Shown: positions 15,911 to 26,258, counted from the first letter of the stretch. The stretch is DNA of 64,000 nucleotides from Shinella sp. XGS7 (GCF_020535565.1 NZ_CP084758.1:4911001-4975000), one strand, 5' to 3'. Program-made: numbers and translations. Notes: a model not told the origin generated them from the sequence alone.

Positions 15911-18727
15911 TCAGAACTTGAAGCTGGAGGCGTTGAGGGCCGAGCAGGCCACACCCTTGAGCTGAACCAGGGGGCGGCTCTTGGCCGGGCCGGCGGCGCC
16001 ATCGGTGTCGATGCCGACCACGGCATTGGCCCCCGACATGCTGCAGGTCACGAAGCCCTGGCCGATGGGGTCACCGCTCGCCACGCCGATGGACTGCAGC
16101 AGCTTGCTCAGCACCAGGCGGTCTTCGCCCACGGTGAAGTCGGTGATGGTGTCACCGGCATCCAGCAGGCTGCTGTAGACGAAGTCATCGCGCCCCGCGC
16201 CGCCCGTCAGGGTGTCGGCACCGGCGCCGCCTTCGATCACGTCATCACCCGCCGTGCCGACGAGGGTGTCGCGGCCGGCCGTGCCCTGGACGTTGTTCAC
16301 CAGGTTCAGGCCCAGCACCACGGGGTCGTGGTCCGAGGAGCGGTAGGCGGTGGCGCTGTAGTAGTCGGGGCCGCAGGTGGCACAGGCCGGCTTACGGAAC
16401 TCCAGGTTGTAGTCGATGATCAGCGGCTCGTCGGCATTGATATGCCAGGGCGCGGCGCTCAGCACCTTGGCCGAGAGGCTGGGCGTGGCCAGGGCATGGT
16501 CCAGGCGGCCGGCCAGGCCGTCGAACACATAGCTGTAGGCGGCCGGGTCGAAGCGGCCTTCCTGGTCGATCACGAAGCCGTCCTGGGTCAGGGTGTGGAT
16601 GGGGTCTTCCTGCGCATAGGCATTGAAGTCACCCAGCAGCACCGCGTCCTGGGTGCCGGCTGCGGCCTGCACCTGGCCCACGAACTCGCGCAGGCGCAGG
16701 GCCTGCTGCACGCGGGTGGCGTTCCAGCAGCTCTGACCGTCGCCCTGGTCGGCATCGGCACCGCCGCCGCTGGGGCAGCTGCCCTTGGACTTCAGGTGGT
16801 TGACCAGCACCGCGAAGCGCTGGCCGTTGGGCGCCTGGAAGCCCTGGGCGAAGGTGGGGCGGTTGTTGACGGCGTTGGTGTCCGACATGGCTGCACCGAT
16901 CAGGGCCAGGCGGGCGGGCTTGTAGATCAGGGCCACGCGGATGGCGTCGTCACCGGTGTCCAGGCTGCCCTTGGGCACGACCTTGTAGGTGTTGGCGCCC
17001 AGCTTGGCGTTCAGCGCATCCACCAGGTTCTGTGCGGCCACATCGCCGTTGTTCTGGATCTCCATCAGACCGACCACATCGGCATTGATGGTGGACAGCG
17101 AGGCCACCAGCTTGGTCTGCTGGCGCTGGAACTCCGCCAGATTGCTGGCGCCGCGGCAGTTGCTGGCCGAGACCGCACCGCCCAGGCTGCAGCCCTGGCC
17201 GCTCTGGCCGCTGGCGGTCTTGCCGTCGGCAAAGGTGGTGAAGTAGTTCAGCACATTGGCGCTGGCCACCTTGTAATTGCCCTGCACACCGGCCGGCGCG
17301 GCCGTGCGCGGATTGCTGCGCTCGAAGGCCACGGCCTGGGTGGGCTGCAGCTTGAACATGGCGGCACCGGTGTTGCTGCTGGTGGCCAGACCGTAGTCGA
17401 TCACGCCGGTCAGCGAGCTCGTGGTGTCACCCGCGCGCACGGTGTTGTCCGCGGCCAGGTAGGGCGTGGGGTCGGGGTTCTGGGCGGTGCTGTTGTCGTC
17501 CAGGATGAACATGTGGCGCGCGTTCTCGGCGGCCAGGCTCAGGGCATCGGCCGAGCCGGGGCGGAACACATTGCTGGGCTGCTGCTTGCGGCCGCCGGCG
17601 GCCATGGTCAGCTGGCCGAAGCGGCCCAGGAAGTAGTTCTGCTGCACGGTCAGCGGGCCCTTGAGCGTGACCAACATGCCCTCATAGGCTTCCAGGCCAC
17701 CGGCCGGCAGGTTCTCCAGGTCCACCAGGGTGGGGGTGATGGCGTGGCCGCTGCTCAGCACGGTCAGCGCGCTGGGGCTGTTCAGCTGGGTGATGGGGTT
17801 GGCCTGCGCATCGGCGCTGCCCGTGGCCACCACGAACTCCGTCACCGTGGCCGTGACCTTGAGCTCCTGGCCCACGCTGGCGCTGTTGGCCGCGCCGGTG
17901 TAGACGAAGATGCCGTCCGATGTGCTGTTGTCACCATCGCCCAGGCGGTCCTGCATGTAGAAGCCATTGGCCGCCACATGGGTCACGACGCCCGTGGTGG
18001 TGACGGTCTTGCCCTTGTGGGCGCTCTGCTTGCCGCTGCCCTGGATCTGGTAGATCGCCAGGGTCTCGCCGGCGGGCGGGTTGCCGCCACCGTTGTTGCT
18101 GCAGGTGATGGCGGCCGTGGCGGCATTGCGCGGGGCCGGGGTGCCGACCGTGAAGTCGTTCTTGTTGTCGTCCTTGTCGGTGCAGCCATCGCCGGCACGC
18201 AGGGCGGCGGTGGTGGCGCTGAGCTTGCCGGCGGCGCCCGTGCCTTCGAAGGCGGCGGCCGTGCCATAACCCACCAGGTCCACCAGGGTGGCGGCGCCCT
18301 TGGGGTCGGCGCTGTTCAGGGCCGCGGTGCTGGACACCAGGGCGATCTTGCCGTCCGTGCCGCTCAGGGCCAGGGTGGTGATCACGTCCGGCGTGGGCAG
18401 ATTCTGGCTGCCGCCGGTGCCGTCCGCGCCCTTGACCAGCAGATAGTGGCCGGGGGCCAGCAGCAGGTCGGTGTCGGAGAGCTTGGCGATCTGGCTGGCC
18501 TGGCCGCCGATCAGGCCGCTGGCCGAGCCGTACTGCAGGGACCAGCCCTTCAGATTGACGGCCGCGCTGCCGCCATTGAAGAGCTCGATGAAATCGCTCT
18601 TCAATACTGCGCCGGAATTACCGCCGCCGCCGAAAACCTGGCTGATGACCACGCCGTTTGCCGAGGCCATGACGCCCGGAGCGGCAAATGCCGCGGCAAG
18701 CAGGAATGCAAGGGGTTTGAGTTTCAT
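15911..18727 (-). CDS. ExeM/NucH-family extracellular endonuclease with RTX tail
   Basis: A 938-residue exported nuclease. In order: Sec signal (1-22); lamin-tail (LTD) domain (about 24-155, [10 protein letters not shown]); an OB-like domain of ExeM proteins (about 225-350); and an endonuclease/exonuclease/phosphatase domain (about 485-805) with catalytic motifs LMEIQNN (E556), NHLKSKG (643), GDFNA (699) and SDHDPV (798). Last come RTX calcium-binding nonapeptides (about 817-848, [13 protein letters not shown]) and a type-I-secretion-like C-terminus. It should degrade extracellular DNA for nutrition or biofilm turnover. The Sec signal together with an RTX tail is notable. Confidence 0.92.
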   Translation of the reverse strand: MKLKPLAFLLAAAFAAPGVMASANGVVISQVFGGGGNSGAVLKSDFIELFNGGSAAVNLKGWSLQYGSASGLIGGQASQIAKLSDTDLLLAPGHYLLVKGADGTGGSQNLPTPDVITTLALSGTDGKIALVSSTAALNSADPKGAATLVDLVGYGTAAAFEGTGAAGKLSATTAALRAGDGCTDKDDNKNDFTVGTPAPRNAATAAITCSNNGGGNPPAGETLAIYQIQGSGKQSAHKGKTVTTTGVVTHVAANGFYMQDRLGDGDNSTSDGIFVYTGAANSASVGQELKVTATVTEFVVATGSADAQANPITQLNSPSALTVLSSGHAITPTLVDLENLPAGGLEAYEGMLVTLKGPLTVQQNYFLGRFGQLTMAAGGRKQQPSNVFRPGSADALSLAAENARHMFILDDNSTAQNPDPTPYLAADNTVRAGDTTSSLTGVIDYGLATSSNTGAAMFKLQPTQAVAFERSNPRTAAPAGVQGNYKVASANVLNYFTTFADGKTASGQSGQGCSLGGAVSASNCRGASNLAEFQRQQTKLVASLSTINADVVGLMEIQNNGDVAAQNLVDALNAKLGANTYKVVPKGSLDTGDDAIRVALIYKPARLALIGAAMSDTNAVNNRPTFAQGFQAPNGQRFAVLVNHLKSKGSCPSGGGADADQGDGQSCWNATRVQQALRLREFVGQVQAAAGTQDAVLLGDFNAYAQEDPIHTLTQDGFVIDQEGRFDPAAYSYVFDGLAGRLDHALATPSLSAKVLSAAPWHINADEPLIIDYNLEFRKPACATCGPDYYSATAYRSSDHDPVVLGLNLVNNVQGTAGRDTLVGTAGDDVIEGGAGADTLTGGAGRDDFVYSSLLDAGDTITDFTVGEDRLVLSKLLQSIGVASGDPIGQGFVTCSMSGANAVVGIDTDGAAGPAKSRPLVQLKGVACSALNASSFKF

Positions 18728-19242
18728 GTGAGCAGTTCTAGAAGGGAGGGACCGAACACCCCGCCAGGCCGGTCAGCTCGCGAAAATCCCGATGAATCAT
18801 GGGCTTGCGGACGGCTACCAGGGCGGCACCGGCGCGATGCTAGCGTTTGAATATGACTGTTTGTGACACCGCAAACACGGGGGTGACGCCCCAGACATAC
18901 TGCGCATGAGCCGGTATTTCAGGGTTTTGCCCCAGCAAAACGTCGCAAATTTTGCGCAAATAAAGTACGGCATTTGCGCAAAGGCGCAAACGGTTGCACA
19001 TACTCCGCTAAGTTATTGATTCAGCGCGGCGCGGCCCTTGGATGGCGGCGCGCGTCCGGTGGGCGCCAGACGCCCGCCGACTCGATTTGAAACGCCCTGG
19101 GACTTTCCCTGAGACGCACTCGAAACCGCCGCCTCGGGCCGGTCAGACGCCGGTTATGCCCCGCCCCCACACCGGAATGGCCGGTGCCCGGAGCCCCTGC
19201 CCATAATCGGCGCGCCCCGCTGTCCGGCTCCGGCCGTTGCCC
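18728..19242. promoter_or_regulatory. Intergenic region with repeated TTTGCGCAAA palindromes
   Basis: This 515-bp gene-free stretch lies between the divergent nuclease and symporter genes. It is locally AT-richer. TTTGCGCAAA occurs at 18951-18960 and 18973-18982, 22 bp apart (two helical turns), with half-site-like GTCGCAAA and GGCGCAAA beside them. A further inverted repeat (GTTTTGC...GCAAAAC) lies at about 18924-18941. This looks like a cooperative repressor or activator site. I see no RNA gene or credible ORF in it. Confidence 0.5.
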
Positions 19243-20724
19243 ATGTCACCCCTGCTGCTGCTCACCGTCGTGCTCGCCTATTTCGCCCTGCTGCTGGGCG
19301 TGGCCTGGTGGAGCTCGCGCGCGGCCGACAACCAGAGCTTCTTCATCGGCAACCGCAACAGCCACTGGGGCCTGGTGGCCTTCGGCATGGTGGGCACCTC
19401 GCTCTCGGGTGTCACCTTCATCAGCGTGCCAGGTCAGGTGGGGGCCTCGGCCTTCAGCTATTTCCAGATCGTGCTGGGCCAGTTCCTGGGCTATGCGGTG
19501 ATCGCCTTCGTGCTGCTGCCGCTGTACTACCGCCTGCAGCTGACCTCCATCTACCACTACCTGGGCCAGCGCCTGGGGCCGCGCAGCTACCAGACCGGCG
19601 CGGGCTTCTTCATCCTCTCGCGCACCCTGGGCGCCACGGCGCGCCTGTACCTGGTCGTGAAGATCCTGCAGGACGCCATCCTGGACAGCCTGGGCCTGCC
19701 CTTCTGGCTCACCGCCCTGGTGATCCTGCTGATGATCCTGGCCTACACCTACGAGGGCGGGGTCAAGACCATCGTCTGGACCGACACCCTGCAGACCAGC
19801 GGCATGCTGCTGGGCCTCGTCGTCTGCGTGCTCTATCTGCTGCAGGCCCTGGGGCTGGACCTGGGCCAGAGCCTGCAGCGCCTGGACGCGGCGGGCCTGT
19901 CCCGGGTCTTCGTGGACGATCCCCTGAGCAAGAGCTTCTGGGCCAAGCAGGTCCTGGCCGGCATGTTCATCGCCATCGCGATGACGGGCATGGACCAGGA
20001 GATGATGCAGAAGAACATCTCGGTCAAACGCCTGGCGGACTCGCAGAAGAATGTGATGGTGCTGGCCACCATCATGCTGGCCGTGGTGCTGCTCTTCCTC
20101 TTCCTGGGCGGCCTGCTGCAGCTCTTCGCGGTGCAGCAGGGCATGACGGCCCGCGGCGACCAGCTCTTCGCGGCCGTGGTGCTGCAGCACCTGCCGGCCT
20201 GGGTGCAGATGGTCTTCATCATCGCCCTGATCTCGGCCCTCTTCCCCAGCGCCGATGGCGCCATCACCGCCCTCACCTCGAGCTTCTGCATCGACCTGCT
20301 GGGCCTGCAGCGCCGCCAGGACTGGAGCGAGGCGAAGAAGCTGGCGGTGCGCAAGCGCGTGCACCTGGGCTTTGCCGCGCTCTTCCTGCTGCTGGTGATG
20401 GTGTTCAAGGCGATCAACGACCCCAGCATGATCGGCCTGATCCTCAAGCTGGCGGGCTATACCTACGGGCCGCTGCTGGGCCTCTTCGCCTTCGGCCTGC
20501 TGAGCCGGCGCGCGGTGCGCGACGCCTGGGTGCCCCTGGTGGCCCTGGCCGCGCCTGCCCTGTGCTGGCTGCTGGACAGCCAGCAGGCCGCCCTGCTGGG
20601 CCACTACGGCATCGGCCTGGAACTGCTGCTGCTCAACGGCGTGCTGACCTATGCCGGCCTGTGGCTGCTGTCCCTGCCCGAGGCCAGCAGCCCCTCCAGC
20701 GCGGCCAGGCAGCCATCGGCGTAG
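19243..20724 (+). CDS. Sodium:solute symporter family protein
   Basis: A 493-residue inner-membrane carrier of the SSF family, with about 13 predicted helices, importing a solute with sodium. Family features include the N-terminal FIGNRNSHWGLVAFGMVGTSLSGVTF and the central TGMDQEMMQKNISVKRLADSQK. The substrate is not determined. ATG 19243 is used in place of a TTG two codons earlier. The 3' end overlaps the convergent gene by 76 bases. Confidence 0.88.
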   Translation: MSPLLLLTVVLAYFALLLGVAWWSSRAADNQSFFIGNRNSHWGLVAFGMVGTSLSGVTFISVPGQVGASAFSYFQIVLGQFLGYAVIAFVLLPLYYRLQLTSIYHYLGQRLGPRSYQTGAGFFILSRTLGATARLYLVVKILQDAILDSLGLPFWLTALVILLMILAYTYEGGVKTIVWTDTLQTSGMLLGLVVCVLYLLQALGLDLGQSLQRLDAAGLSRVFVDDPLSKSFWAKQVLAGMFIAIAMTGMDQEMMQKNISVKRLADSQKNVMVLATIMLAVVLLFLFLGGLLQLFAVQQGMTARGDQLFAAVVLQHLPAWVQMVFIIALISALFPSADGAITALTSSFCIDLLGLQRRQDWSEAKKLAVRKRVHLGFAALFLLLVMVFKAINDPSMIGLILKLAGYTYGPLLGLFAFGLLSRRAVRDAWVPLVALAAPALCWLLDSQQAALLGHYGIGLELLLLNGVLTYAGLWLLSLPEASSPSSAARQPSA

Positions 20725-21536
20725 ACGCGGTCCGCGCCCTCCAGGGCCAGCACTCGCTCGGCCATCAGGGCATGGGCATGGCCGGCCAGGGCCGCATCAC
20801 CCGCGGCCACGGCCGCGTGGCCCAGGGCCTCGTAGGCAAAGCAGTGCTCGTAGTCATCGGCCTCGTTGGCCTGGCAGGCTCTCACGCAGTCCTGCGCCGC
20901 CTGCAGAGCCAGCGCGCCCTGCCCCGCCGCCGCCGCGCAGCGGGCCAGCTGCCAGTCGGCGCGCTCCACTTCCAGCCAGCCGCCGGCCTGCTGCCAGGCG
21001 CTGCGAGCACGCCGGGCGGCCTCCACCATCAGGGCCGCGGCCTCGGCATCACCCGCGGCCAGGTAGTAACGCAGATCACCGGCCACGTTATTGGCCAGGG
21101 CCGCCCAGGCGCGGCCGCTCGCCACATCGGTCTGGGCCCAGCTCTGGCTGCGGTCCATCAAGGCCGCCATGGCCGCAAAGTCGCGCGCCCGGCTGAGCGC
21201 CAGCACGGCGCTACCGGCAGCGCGTATGCGCTCAGCCGGGGCCAGGTCTTGCCAGTCAGGCTCGCTCCCGGGTGCCCGCGCCAGGGCGATGGCCGCGCGG
21301 GCACGCGCCGTCTGCTCGGCTGGCAGGGCCTGCAGCAGGGCCGCCAGGCCCGCCGCATCGGCCAGATGCCCCAGCAGCACATGCTCGGCCGCGCGCAGCC
21401 AGGCCTGTTGCGGCTCGGCGCCGGCGTGAGCCAGCCGGGCCGCCGCCGCGCGCAGGAGTGCGGCCGCGGCCTCGGGCTGATCGGCATGCACGGCCCAGGC
21501 CTGCTCGATCTGCGTGTTCATCGGCTCATCCACCAT
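20649..21536 (-). CDS. Ala-rich helical-repeat (TPR-like) protein of unknown function
   Basis: A 295-residue soluble protein, very rich in Ala, with repeated paired helices resembling tetratricopeptide repeats (for example EHCFAYEALGHAAVAAGDAALA). There is no signal peptide and no catalytic motif. ATG 21536 is chosen because GGGAGGG lies five bases upstream; ATG 21521 is an alternative. It is divergent from the ABC exporter at 21614 and overlaps the 3' end of the symporter gene on the other strand. Confidence 0.65.
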   Translation of the reverse strand: MVDEPMNTQIEQAWAVHADQPEAAAALLRAAAARLAHAGAEPQQAWLRAAEHVLLGHLADAAGLAALLQALPAEQTARARAAIALARAPGSEPDWQDLAPAERIRAAGSAVLALSRARDFAAMAALMDRSQSWAQTDVASGRAWAALANNVAGDLRYYLAAGDAEAAALMVEAARRARSAWQQAGGWLEVERADWQLARCAAAAGQGALALQAAQDCVRACQANEADDYEHCFAYEALGHAAVAAGDAALAGHAHALMAERVLALEGADRVYADGCLAALEGLLASGRDSSHRPA

Positions 21537-21613
21537 CGCGCCCTCCCGGGGTCTGCTGCCAAACCTAGGCAGGGATCTTGGCACAATCGGCGCTCCCCGA
21601 GCCCGCCCGTCCC

Positions 21614-23410
21614 ATGACCCTCACCCAGTTGATCGCCGGCTTTGTGCGCCGGCATTGGCCCGCCTATCTCGCCTCGGCCCTGATGCTCGCGGGCATTGCG
21701 GTGCTCACGGTCTGGATCCCGCGCCAGGTGGGCGCGGTGGTGGATGGCCTGGTGGCCGGGCGCCTGCAGGGCGCGGGCCTGCTGCACGAGCTGGGCCTGC
21801 TGGTGGGGGCCGGCGCCGCGATCTATCTGATGCGGGTGGGCTGGCGCATCGCCCTCTTCGGCGCGGCCTACAAGCTGGGGCGCCAGCTGCGCCTGCAGCT
21901 CTATGAGCGCCTGAGCCTGCAGGGCCCGGCCTTTTTTCAGGCCAAGCGCACCGGCGATCTGATGGCCCTGGCCACCAATGATGTGGATGCCGTGGAGCTG
22001 GCCGCGGGCGAAGCCCTGCTGGCCGCCTTTGACGGCAGCCTGACCCTGCTGCTGGTGCTCTCCATGATGACCCTGGGCGTGGACTGGCGCCTGGGCCTGG
22101 CCGCCCTGCTGCCCTTCCCCCTGATGGCCCTGGCCTTCTGGTTCATCTCGGAGCGCGTGCACCAGGCCTGGAAGAGCTCGCTGGACCGCTTCTCCCTGAT
22201 GAACCAGCATGTGCAGGAGGGCCTGGCCGGCGTGCGCACCCTGCGCGCCCTGGGCCTGCTGCCGCGCAGCAGCGCGCAGTTCGCCCGCCTGGCCGACAGC
22301 GCGGGCGAGGCCAGCTACCAGGCCCAGCGCTGGGAGGCCGCCTACGAACCCGCCGTGGGCATGAGCCTGACCGCCGCCATGACCATCGCCCTGGGCCTGG
22401 GCGGCTGGCTGGTGGCCAGCGAGGCGCTGAGCATCGGCCAGCTGACGGCCTTCACCATGTACCTGGGCCAGCTGATCTGGCCCATGTTTGCCGCAGGCTG
22501 GGTGCTGTCCCTGCTGGAGCGCGGGCGCGCCGCCTGGGGCCGCTTAGGGCCGGTGCTGGCCGCACCCCTGACCCTGGAGGACGCCGGCCGCGCCGAGCTG
22601 CCCCAGCCCCCCGGCGCCCTGGTGCTGGACGAGGTGGGCTTCAGCTACCCGCCCACCGCGCCCGCCGAGGGCGAGGGTGAGAGCACGCCCGCCAAACCGG
22701 CCCGCGCGGCCCTGGCCGGCGTGAGCCTGAGCCTGGCGCCAGGCCAGACCCTGGGCCTGGTGGGGCCCACGGGCGCGGGCAAGTCCAGCCTGCTGCGCCT
22801 GCTGCTGCGCCAGCACGAGCCCGATGCGGGCCGCATCAGTCTTGGGGGCCGGGTCTTGCCCGAGTATCGGCTGGAGGCCCTGCGCGCCGCCATCGCCTGG
22901 GTGCCACAGGAGCCCTTTCTGTTCTCGGCCTCGGTGGCCGAGAACATCGCCCTGGCCCGGCCAGACGCCACGCGCGAGCAGATCGAGCAGGCCGCCCGCC
23001 TGGCCGCGGTGCACGAGGACATCCTGCGCCTGCCCGAGGGTTACGACACCATGGTCGGCGAACGCGGCGTGAAGCTGTCGGGCGGCCAGCGCCAGCGCAT
23101 CGCGATCGCCCGTGTCTTCCTGAAGGACGCGCCGATCCTGGTGCTGGACGAGGCGACCTCGGCCGTGGACACCGGCACCGAGACCCAGATCCTGGCGCAT
23201 CTGCGCACCCTGCGCCGCGAGCGGCCGGAGCGCTGCGTCATCATCGTCAGCCACCGGCTCTCGGCCGTGATGGAGGCCGATCAGATCCTGGTGCTGCGCC
23301 AGGGCCATGTGGCCGAGCGCGGCACGCACGACAGCCTGCTGGCGGCCGCCGGCTGGTATGCCACCCAGTGGCGCTATCAACAACTGGAGGCCAGCCTTGA
23401 CGCGGCCTGA
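21614..23410 (+). CDS. mdlA: ABC exporter, fused permease/ATPase subunit (MdlA-like)
   Basis: A 598-residue half-transporter. Six membrane helices occupy about residues 1-310 and the ATPase domain the rest, with Walker A GPTGAGKSS, Q-loop VPQEP, signature LSGGQRQR, Walker B ILVLDEATSAVD and switch IVSHRLS. A Pro/Glu linker (PAEGEGESTPAKP) is inserted between strands early in the ATPase domain. With the overlapping next gene it should form a heterodimeric multidrug or lipid exporter of the MdlAB type. ATG 21614 follows the weak site in the preceding bases. Confidence 0.88.
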   Translation: MTLTQLIAGFVRRHWPAYLASALMLAGIAVLTVWIPRQVGAVVDGLVAGRLQGAGLLHELGLLVGAGAAIYLMRVGWRIALFGAAYKLGRQLRLQLYERLSLQGPAFFQAKRTGDLMALATNDVDAVELAAGEALLAAFDGSLTLLLVLSMMTLGVDWRLGLAALLPFPLMALAFWFISERVHQAWKSSLDRFSLMNQHVQEGLAGVRTLRALGLLPRSSAQFARLADSAGEASYQAQRWEAAYEPAVGMSLTAAMTIALGLGGWLVASEALSIGQLTAFTMYLGQLIWPMFAAGWVLSLLERGRAAWGRLGPVLAAPLTLEDAGRAELPQPPGALVLDEVGFSYPPTAPAEGEGESTPAKPARAALAGVSLSLAPGQTLGLVGPTGAGKSSLLRLLLRQHEPDAGRISLGGRVLPEYRLEALRAAIAWVPQEPFLFSASVAENIALARPDATREQIEQAARLAAVHEDILRLPEGYDTMVGERGVKLSGGQRQRIAIARVFLKDAPILVLDEATSAVDTGTETQILAHLRTLRRERPERCVIIVSHRLSAVMEADQILVLRQGHVAERGTHDSLLAAAGWYATQWRYQQLEASLDAA

Positions 23411-25202
23411 GAACGAGAAGCCGGCCCAGGAGAAGCCCTGGCGCTCGGTGGGCCTGCTGCTGGAGTCGGCCCGGGGCGAGCGGCCCCAGCTGCTGCGGGG
23501 CGTGCTCTGGCTGGTCCTGGCCGCCGGCCTGGAAGCGCTGGGGCCCATCATCGGCAAGTACTTCATCGACCACTACCTGCTGCCGCGCCAGCTGGACCTC
23601 GCGGCCATGGGCGGCCTGCTGCTGGCCCTGCTGCTCTCGGGCTGGGTGGCCAGCTGGATACGCTACGGCCAGCTGGCGCGCATGGCGGGCATCGCGCGGC
23701 GCGCGGTGCTGCGCCTGCGCGAGCGGGTCTACGCCCATGTGCTGAATCTGCCCATGGCCTTTTTCGACCAGGCCATCACCGGCCAGCTGGTCAGCCGCGT
23801 CACCAATGACACCGAGGCGGTGAACCAACTCTACCGCCAGGTGCTCTATGTGATGCTGGACTCCAGCATCGTGGTGCTGGGCTCCATGATCGCCATGGCC
23901 TGGCTGGACTGGCGCCTGATGCTGATCGTGGCCCTGCTGGTGCCGGCCATGCTGCTCATCATCTGGCTCTACCAGCGCTTCTCGGGCGCGGCCGTGGCGC
24001 GCTCGCGCCAGCTGCGCAGCGATATCAATGCGCAGATGGCCGAGAGCGTGGCCGGCATGGCCGTGCTGCAGGCGGCCGGTGCAGCCACGCGCTTTGCCGC
24101 CCGCTTTGCCCAGACCAATGATCGCCAGCTCAAGGCCCGCATGGACGAGCTGCGCGCCAATGCCTGGCTGCTGCGCCCGGCCCTGGACCTGCTGAACGTG
24201 CTGCTGGTGGTGGGCCTGGTCTGGGGCTTCGGCGAACGCCAGGCGGGCTCGGGCAGTTTGGCGCTTGCGGCCGTGGAGGTGGGCCTGCTCTACGCCTTCC
24301 TGGGCTATATCGCCCGCGTGGTGGAGCCGCTGATCCAGATCACCCTGCAGTTCGGCCAGCTGCAGCAGGCCATGGTGGCGGCGGCGCGGGTGCGCAGCCT
24401 GCTGCAGGAGCATGAGACGGTGCTGGAGTCCGATGCCCAGCGCCGCATCGAGCGCGGCCATATCCGCATCGCCTCGCTGAGCTTTGGCTACGACCCGGCC
24501 CGGCCGGTGCTGCACGATCTCAATCTCGACTTCCCGGCCGGCAGCTTTGTGGGCATCGTGGGTCACACGGGCAGCGGCAAGTCCACCCTGCTGTCCCTGC
24601 TGCTGCGCTTCTATGCGCCGCAGAGCGGCAGCATCGAGATCGACGCCCACCCGCTGGCGCGCATCCCGGACACGGTGTTTCGCGAGCGCGTGGGCCTGGT
24701 GCCGCAGGAACCCTATCTGCTGGCCGCCAGCGCGCGCGAGAACATCGCCATGGGCCGCCCCATTCCCGAGGCCCAGCTGATCGCCGCGGCCCGCGCCGCG
24801 CGCGTGCACGAGTTCATCGAGGCCCTGCCCCAGGGCTATGACACGCCCTTGGGCGAGGGCGGCGCGCGCGTGTCCACCGGTCAGAAGCAGCTGATCGCCA
24901 TGGCGCGCGCCCTGGCCGGCGCGCCCACCGTGCTCTTCCTGGACGAGGCCACCTCCAATATCGACAGTGCCACCGAGCGCGTGATCAGCGAAGCCCTGGA
25001 GGCCCTGCGTGGCCAGGTCACGGTGGTGGCCATCGCGCACCGGCTCTCCACCATACGCGCGGCCGACCAGATCGTGGTGCTCAACCACGGCCACCTGGCC
25101 GAGCTGGGCAGGCACGAGACCCTGATGGCACACGAGGGCGGGATCTACCAGCGCCTGGTGCAGCTGCAGGCTCTGGACGTGGAGAGCACGGACGAGGCCT
25201 GA
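23397..25202 (+). CDS. mdlB: ABC exporter, fused permease/ATPase subunit (MdlB-like)
   Basis: A 601-residue partner half-transporter. Start TTG 23397 is chosen because GGAGG (23386-23390) sits six bases upstream and the next in-frame ATG would remove the first membrane helix region. It overlaps the stop of mdlA by 14 bases. Walker A is GHTGSGKST and Walker B VLFLDEATSNID. The ABC signature is STGQKQ instead of LSGGQ, as in MdlB proteins. The two unequal ATP sites fit a heterodimer. Confidence 0.87.
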   Translation: MTRPENEKPAQEKPWRSVGLLLESARGERPQLLRGVLWLVLAAGLEALGPIIGKYFIDHYLLPRQLDLAAMGGLLLALLLSGWVASWIRYGQLARMAGIARRAVLRLRERVYAHVLNLPMAFFDQAITGQLVSRVTNDTEAVNQLYRQVLYVMLDSSIVVLGSMIAMAWLDWRLMLIVALLVPAMLLIIWLYQRFSGAAVARSRQLRSDINAQMAESVAGMAVLQAAGAATRFAARFAQTNDRQLKARMDELRANAWLLRPALDLLNVLLVVGLVWGFGERQAGSGSLALAAVEVGLLYAFLGYIARVVEPLIQITLQFGQLQQAMVAAARVRSLLQEHETVLESDAQRRIERGHIRIASLSFGYDPARPVLHDLNLDFPAGSFVGIVGHTGSGKSTLLSLLLRFYAPQSGSIEIDAHPLARIPDTVFRERVGLVPQEPYLLAASARENIAMGRPIPEAQLIAAARAARVHEFIEALPQGYDTPLGEGGARVSTGQKQLIAMARALAGAPTVLFLDEATSNIDSATERVISEALEALRGQVTVVAIAHRLSTIRAADQIVVLNHGHLAELGRHETLMAHEGGIYQRLVQLQALDVESTDEA

Positions 25203-25217
25203 ACCCGCGTGCCGGCC

Positions 25218-26258
25218 TCAGGCGCGGCGTACCGCGGCCGCGGGCGATGTCGCCACCGCGGCCGGCGGCAGGCAGCCCAGGCCCCGCAAGCTGGCCTCAA
25301 TGGCCTCGTCCAGCGGCGTGTGGGGTTCGGCGCCCAGGGTCTGGCGCAGCAGGGTGTTGTCCATGCGCACCTCCTGCTGCCAGAGGTAGCGCATTTCCAG
25401 CAGCTCGCGCAGCGTGCCCACAAAAGGCGCGGCCAGGCGCAGCTGCCACCAGGGCAAGGCCCGCAGCCGGGGTTCGGCCCCGCCATGCCAGCGCACCACG
25501 CGCTGGATGGCGCGGCCGAACTCGCGGCCATCGGCATCCCAATGCCCGGCCATGTGAAAGCGGGCAAAACGCGGCAGCGCCTCGCCCTGGGCCAGCAGCG
25601 CCAGCAGGGTGCGGGCCACATCGGGCAGGTAGGCAAACTGATGACCCACGCCCGGCGTGGCCGGCAGCTGCACCGTGCGCACCGGCTGGCCGGGCTTGAC
25701 CATGGCCTGGGCAAACCAGCTGTTGCCGGCCTGCGGCCCGAAGAAGTCCCCGGCGCGCAGCACGATGGCGCGCAGACGCCCCTGCTCGGCCGCCTCGCGC
25801 AGGCGCTGCTCCAGCGCCACCCGGATGGCCCCCTTGCGGGTCAGGGGCCGCTGCACCGCCTCCTCGCCCAGCAGCGCGGCGCCATAGGCGTCGGGGCCGT
25901 AGTTGTAGACCGTGCCCGGCAGCAGCACCGTGGCGCCCTGGGCGCTGGCGGCCGCGATGGTGCTGTCCATCATGGGCAGCACCAGCTCGGACCAGCGGCG
26001 GTAGCCGGGCGGGTTGACCGCGTGCACGATGACCGAGCAGCCCTCGGCCGCCGCCGCCACCTCGGCGGCGTGCAGGGCGTCGCCCGGCCGCCACTCGATC
26101 CCGGCCCCGCCCGGGATCTGCGGTGCGCGGGGGTGACGGTGCAGGGCTCGCACCGCCCAGCCGGCAGCGAGCAGCTGGCGCGCCAGCTCTCCGCCTATGC
26201 CGCCGGTGGCGCCCAGCACCAGGGCTTGCGGCTTGGATCGTGGCTCGCGTCGGCTCAT
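25218..26258 (-). CDS. NAD(P)-binding epimerase/dehydratase-like protein (extended SDR)
   Basis: A 346-residue Rossmann protein with the nucleotide motif VLGATGGIGGELARQLL at residues 14-30 and VHAVNPPGYRRW and GTVYNYGPDAYG in the positions of the SDR core. The usual YxxxK is not obvious (NYGPDAYG), so it may be an atypical NmrA/epimerase relative. ATG 26258 has AAGGAG seven bases upstream. It is divergent from a LysR gene across 95 bp and is likely its target. Confidence 0.8.
   Translation of the reverse strand: MSRREPRSKPQALVLGATGGIGGELARQLLAAGWAVRALHRHPRAPQIPGGAGIEWRPGDALHAAEVAAAAEGCSVIVHAVNPPGYRRWSELVLPMMDSTIAAASAQGATVLLPGTVYNYGPDAYGAALLGEEAVQRPLTRKGAIRVALEQRLREAAEQGRLRAIVLRAGDFFGPQAGNSWFAQAMVKPGQPVRTVQLPATPGVGHQFAYLPDVARTLLALLAQGEALPRFARFHMAGHWDADGREFGRAIQRVVRWHGGAEPRLRALPWWQLRLAAPFVGTLRELLEMRYLWQQEVRMDNTLLRQTLGAEPHTPLDEAIEASLRGLGCLPPAAVATSPAAAVRRA

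Noticed and set aside
16328-18850. 840-codon plus-strand open frame opposite the nuclease gene
   Set aside because: Low-complexity Gly/Val/Ala/His translation, no motifs, and fully antisense to the well-supported ExeM-type nuclease.
24870-24900. Loss of ABC signature (STGQKQ) in the second exporter subunit as a defect
   Set aside because: MdlB-type subunits normally carry a variant signature; Walker A, Walker B and the switch His are intact.
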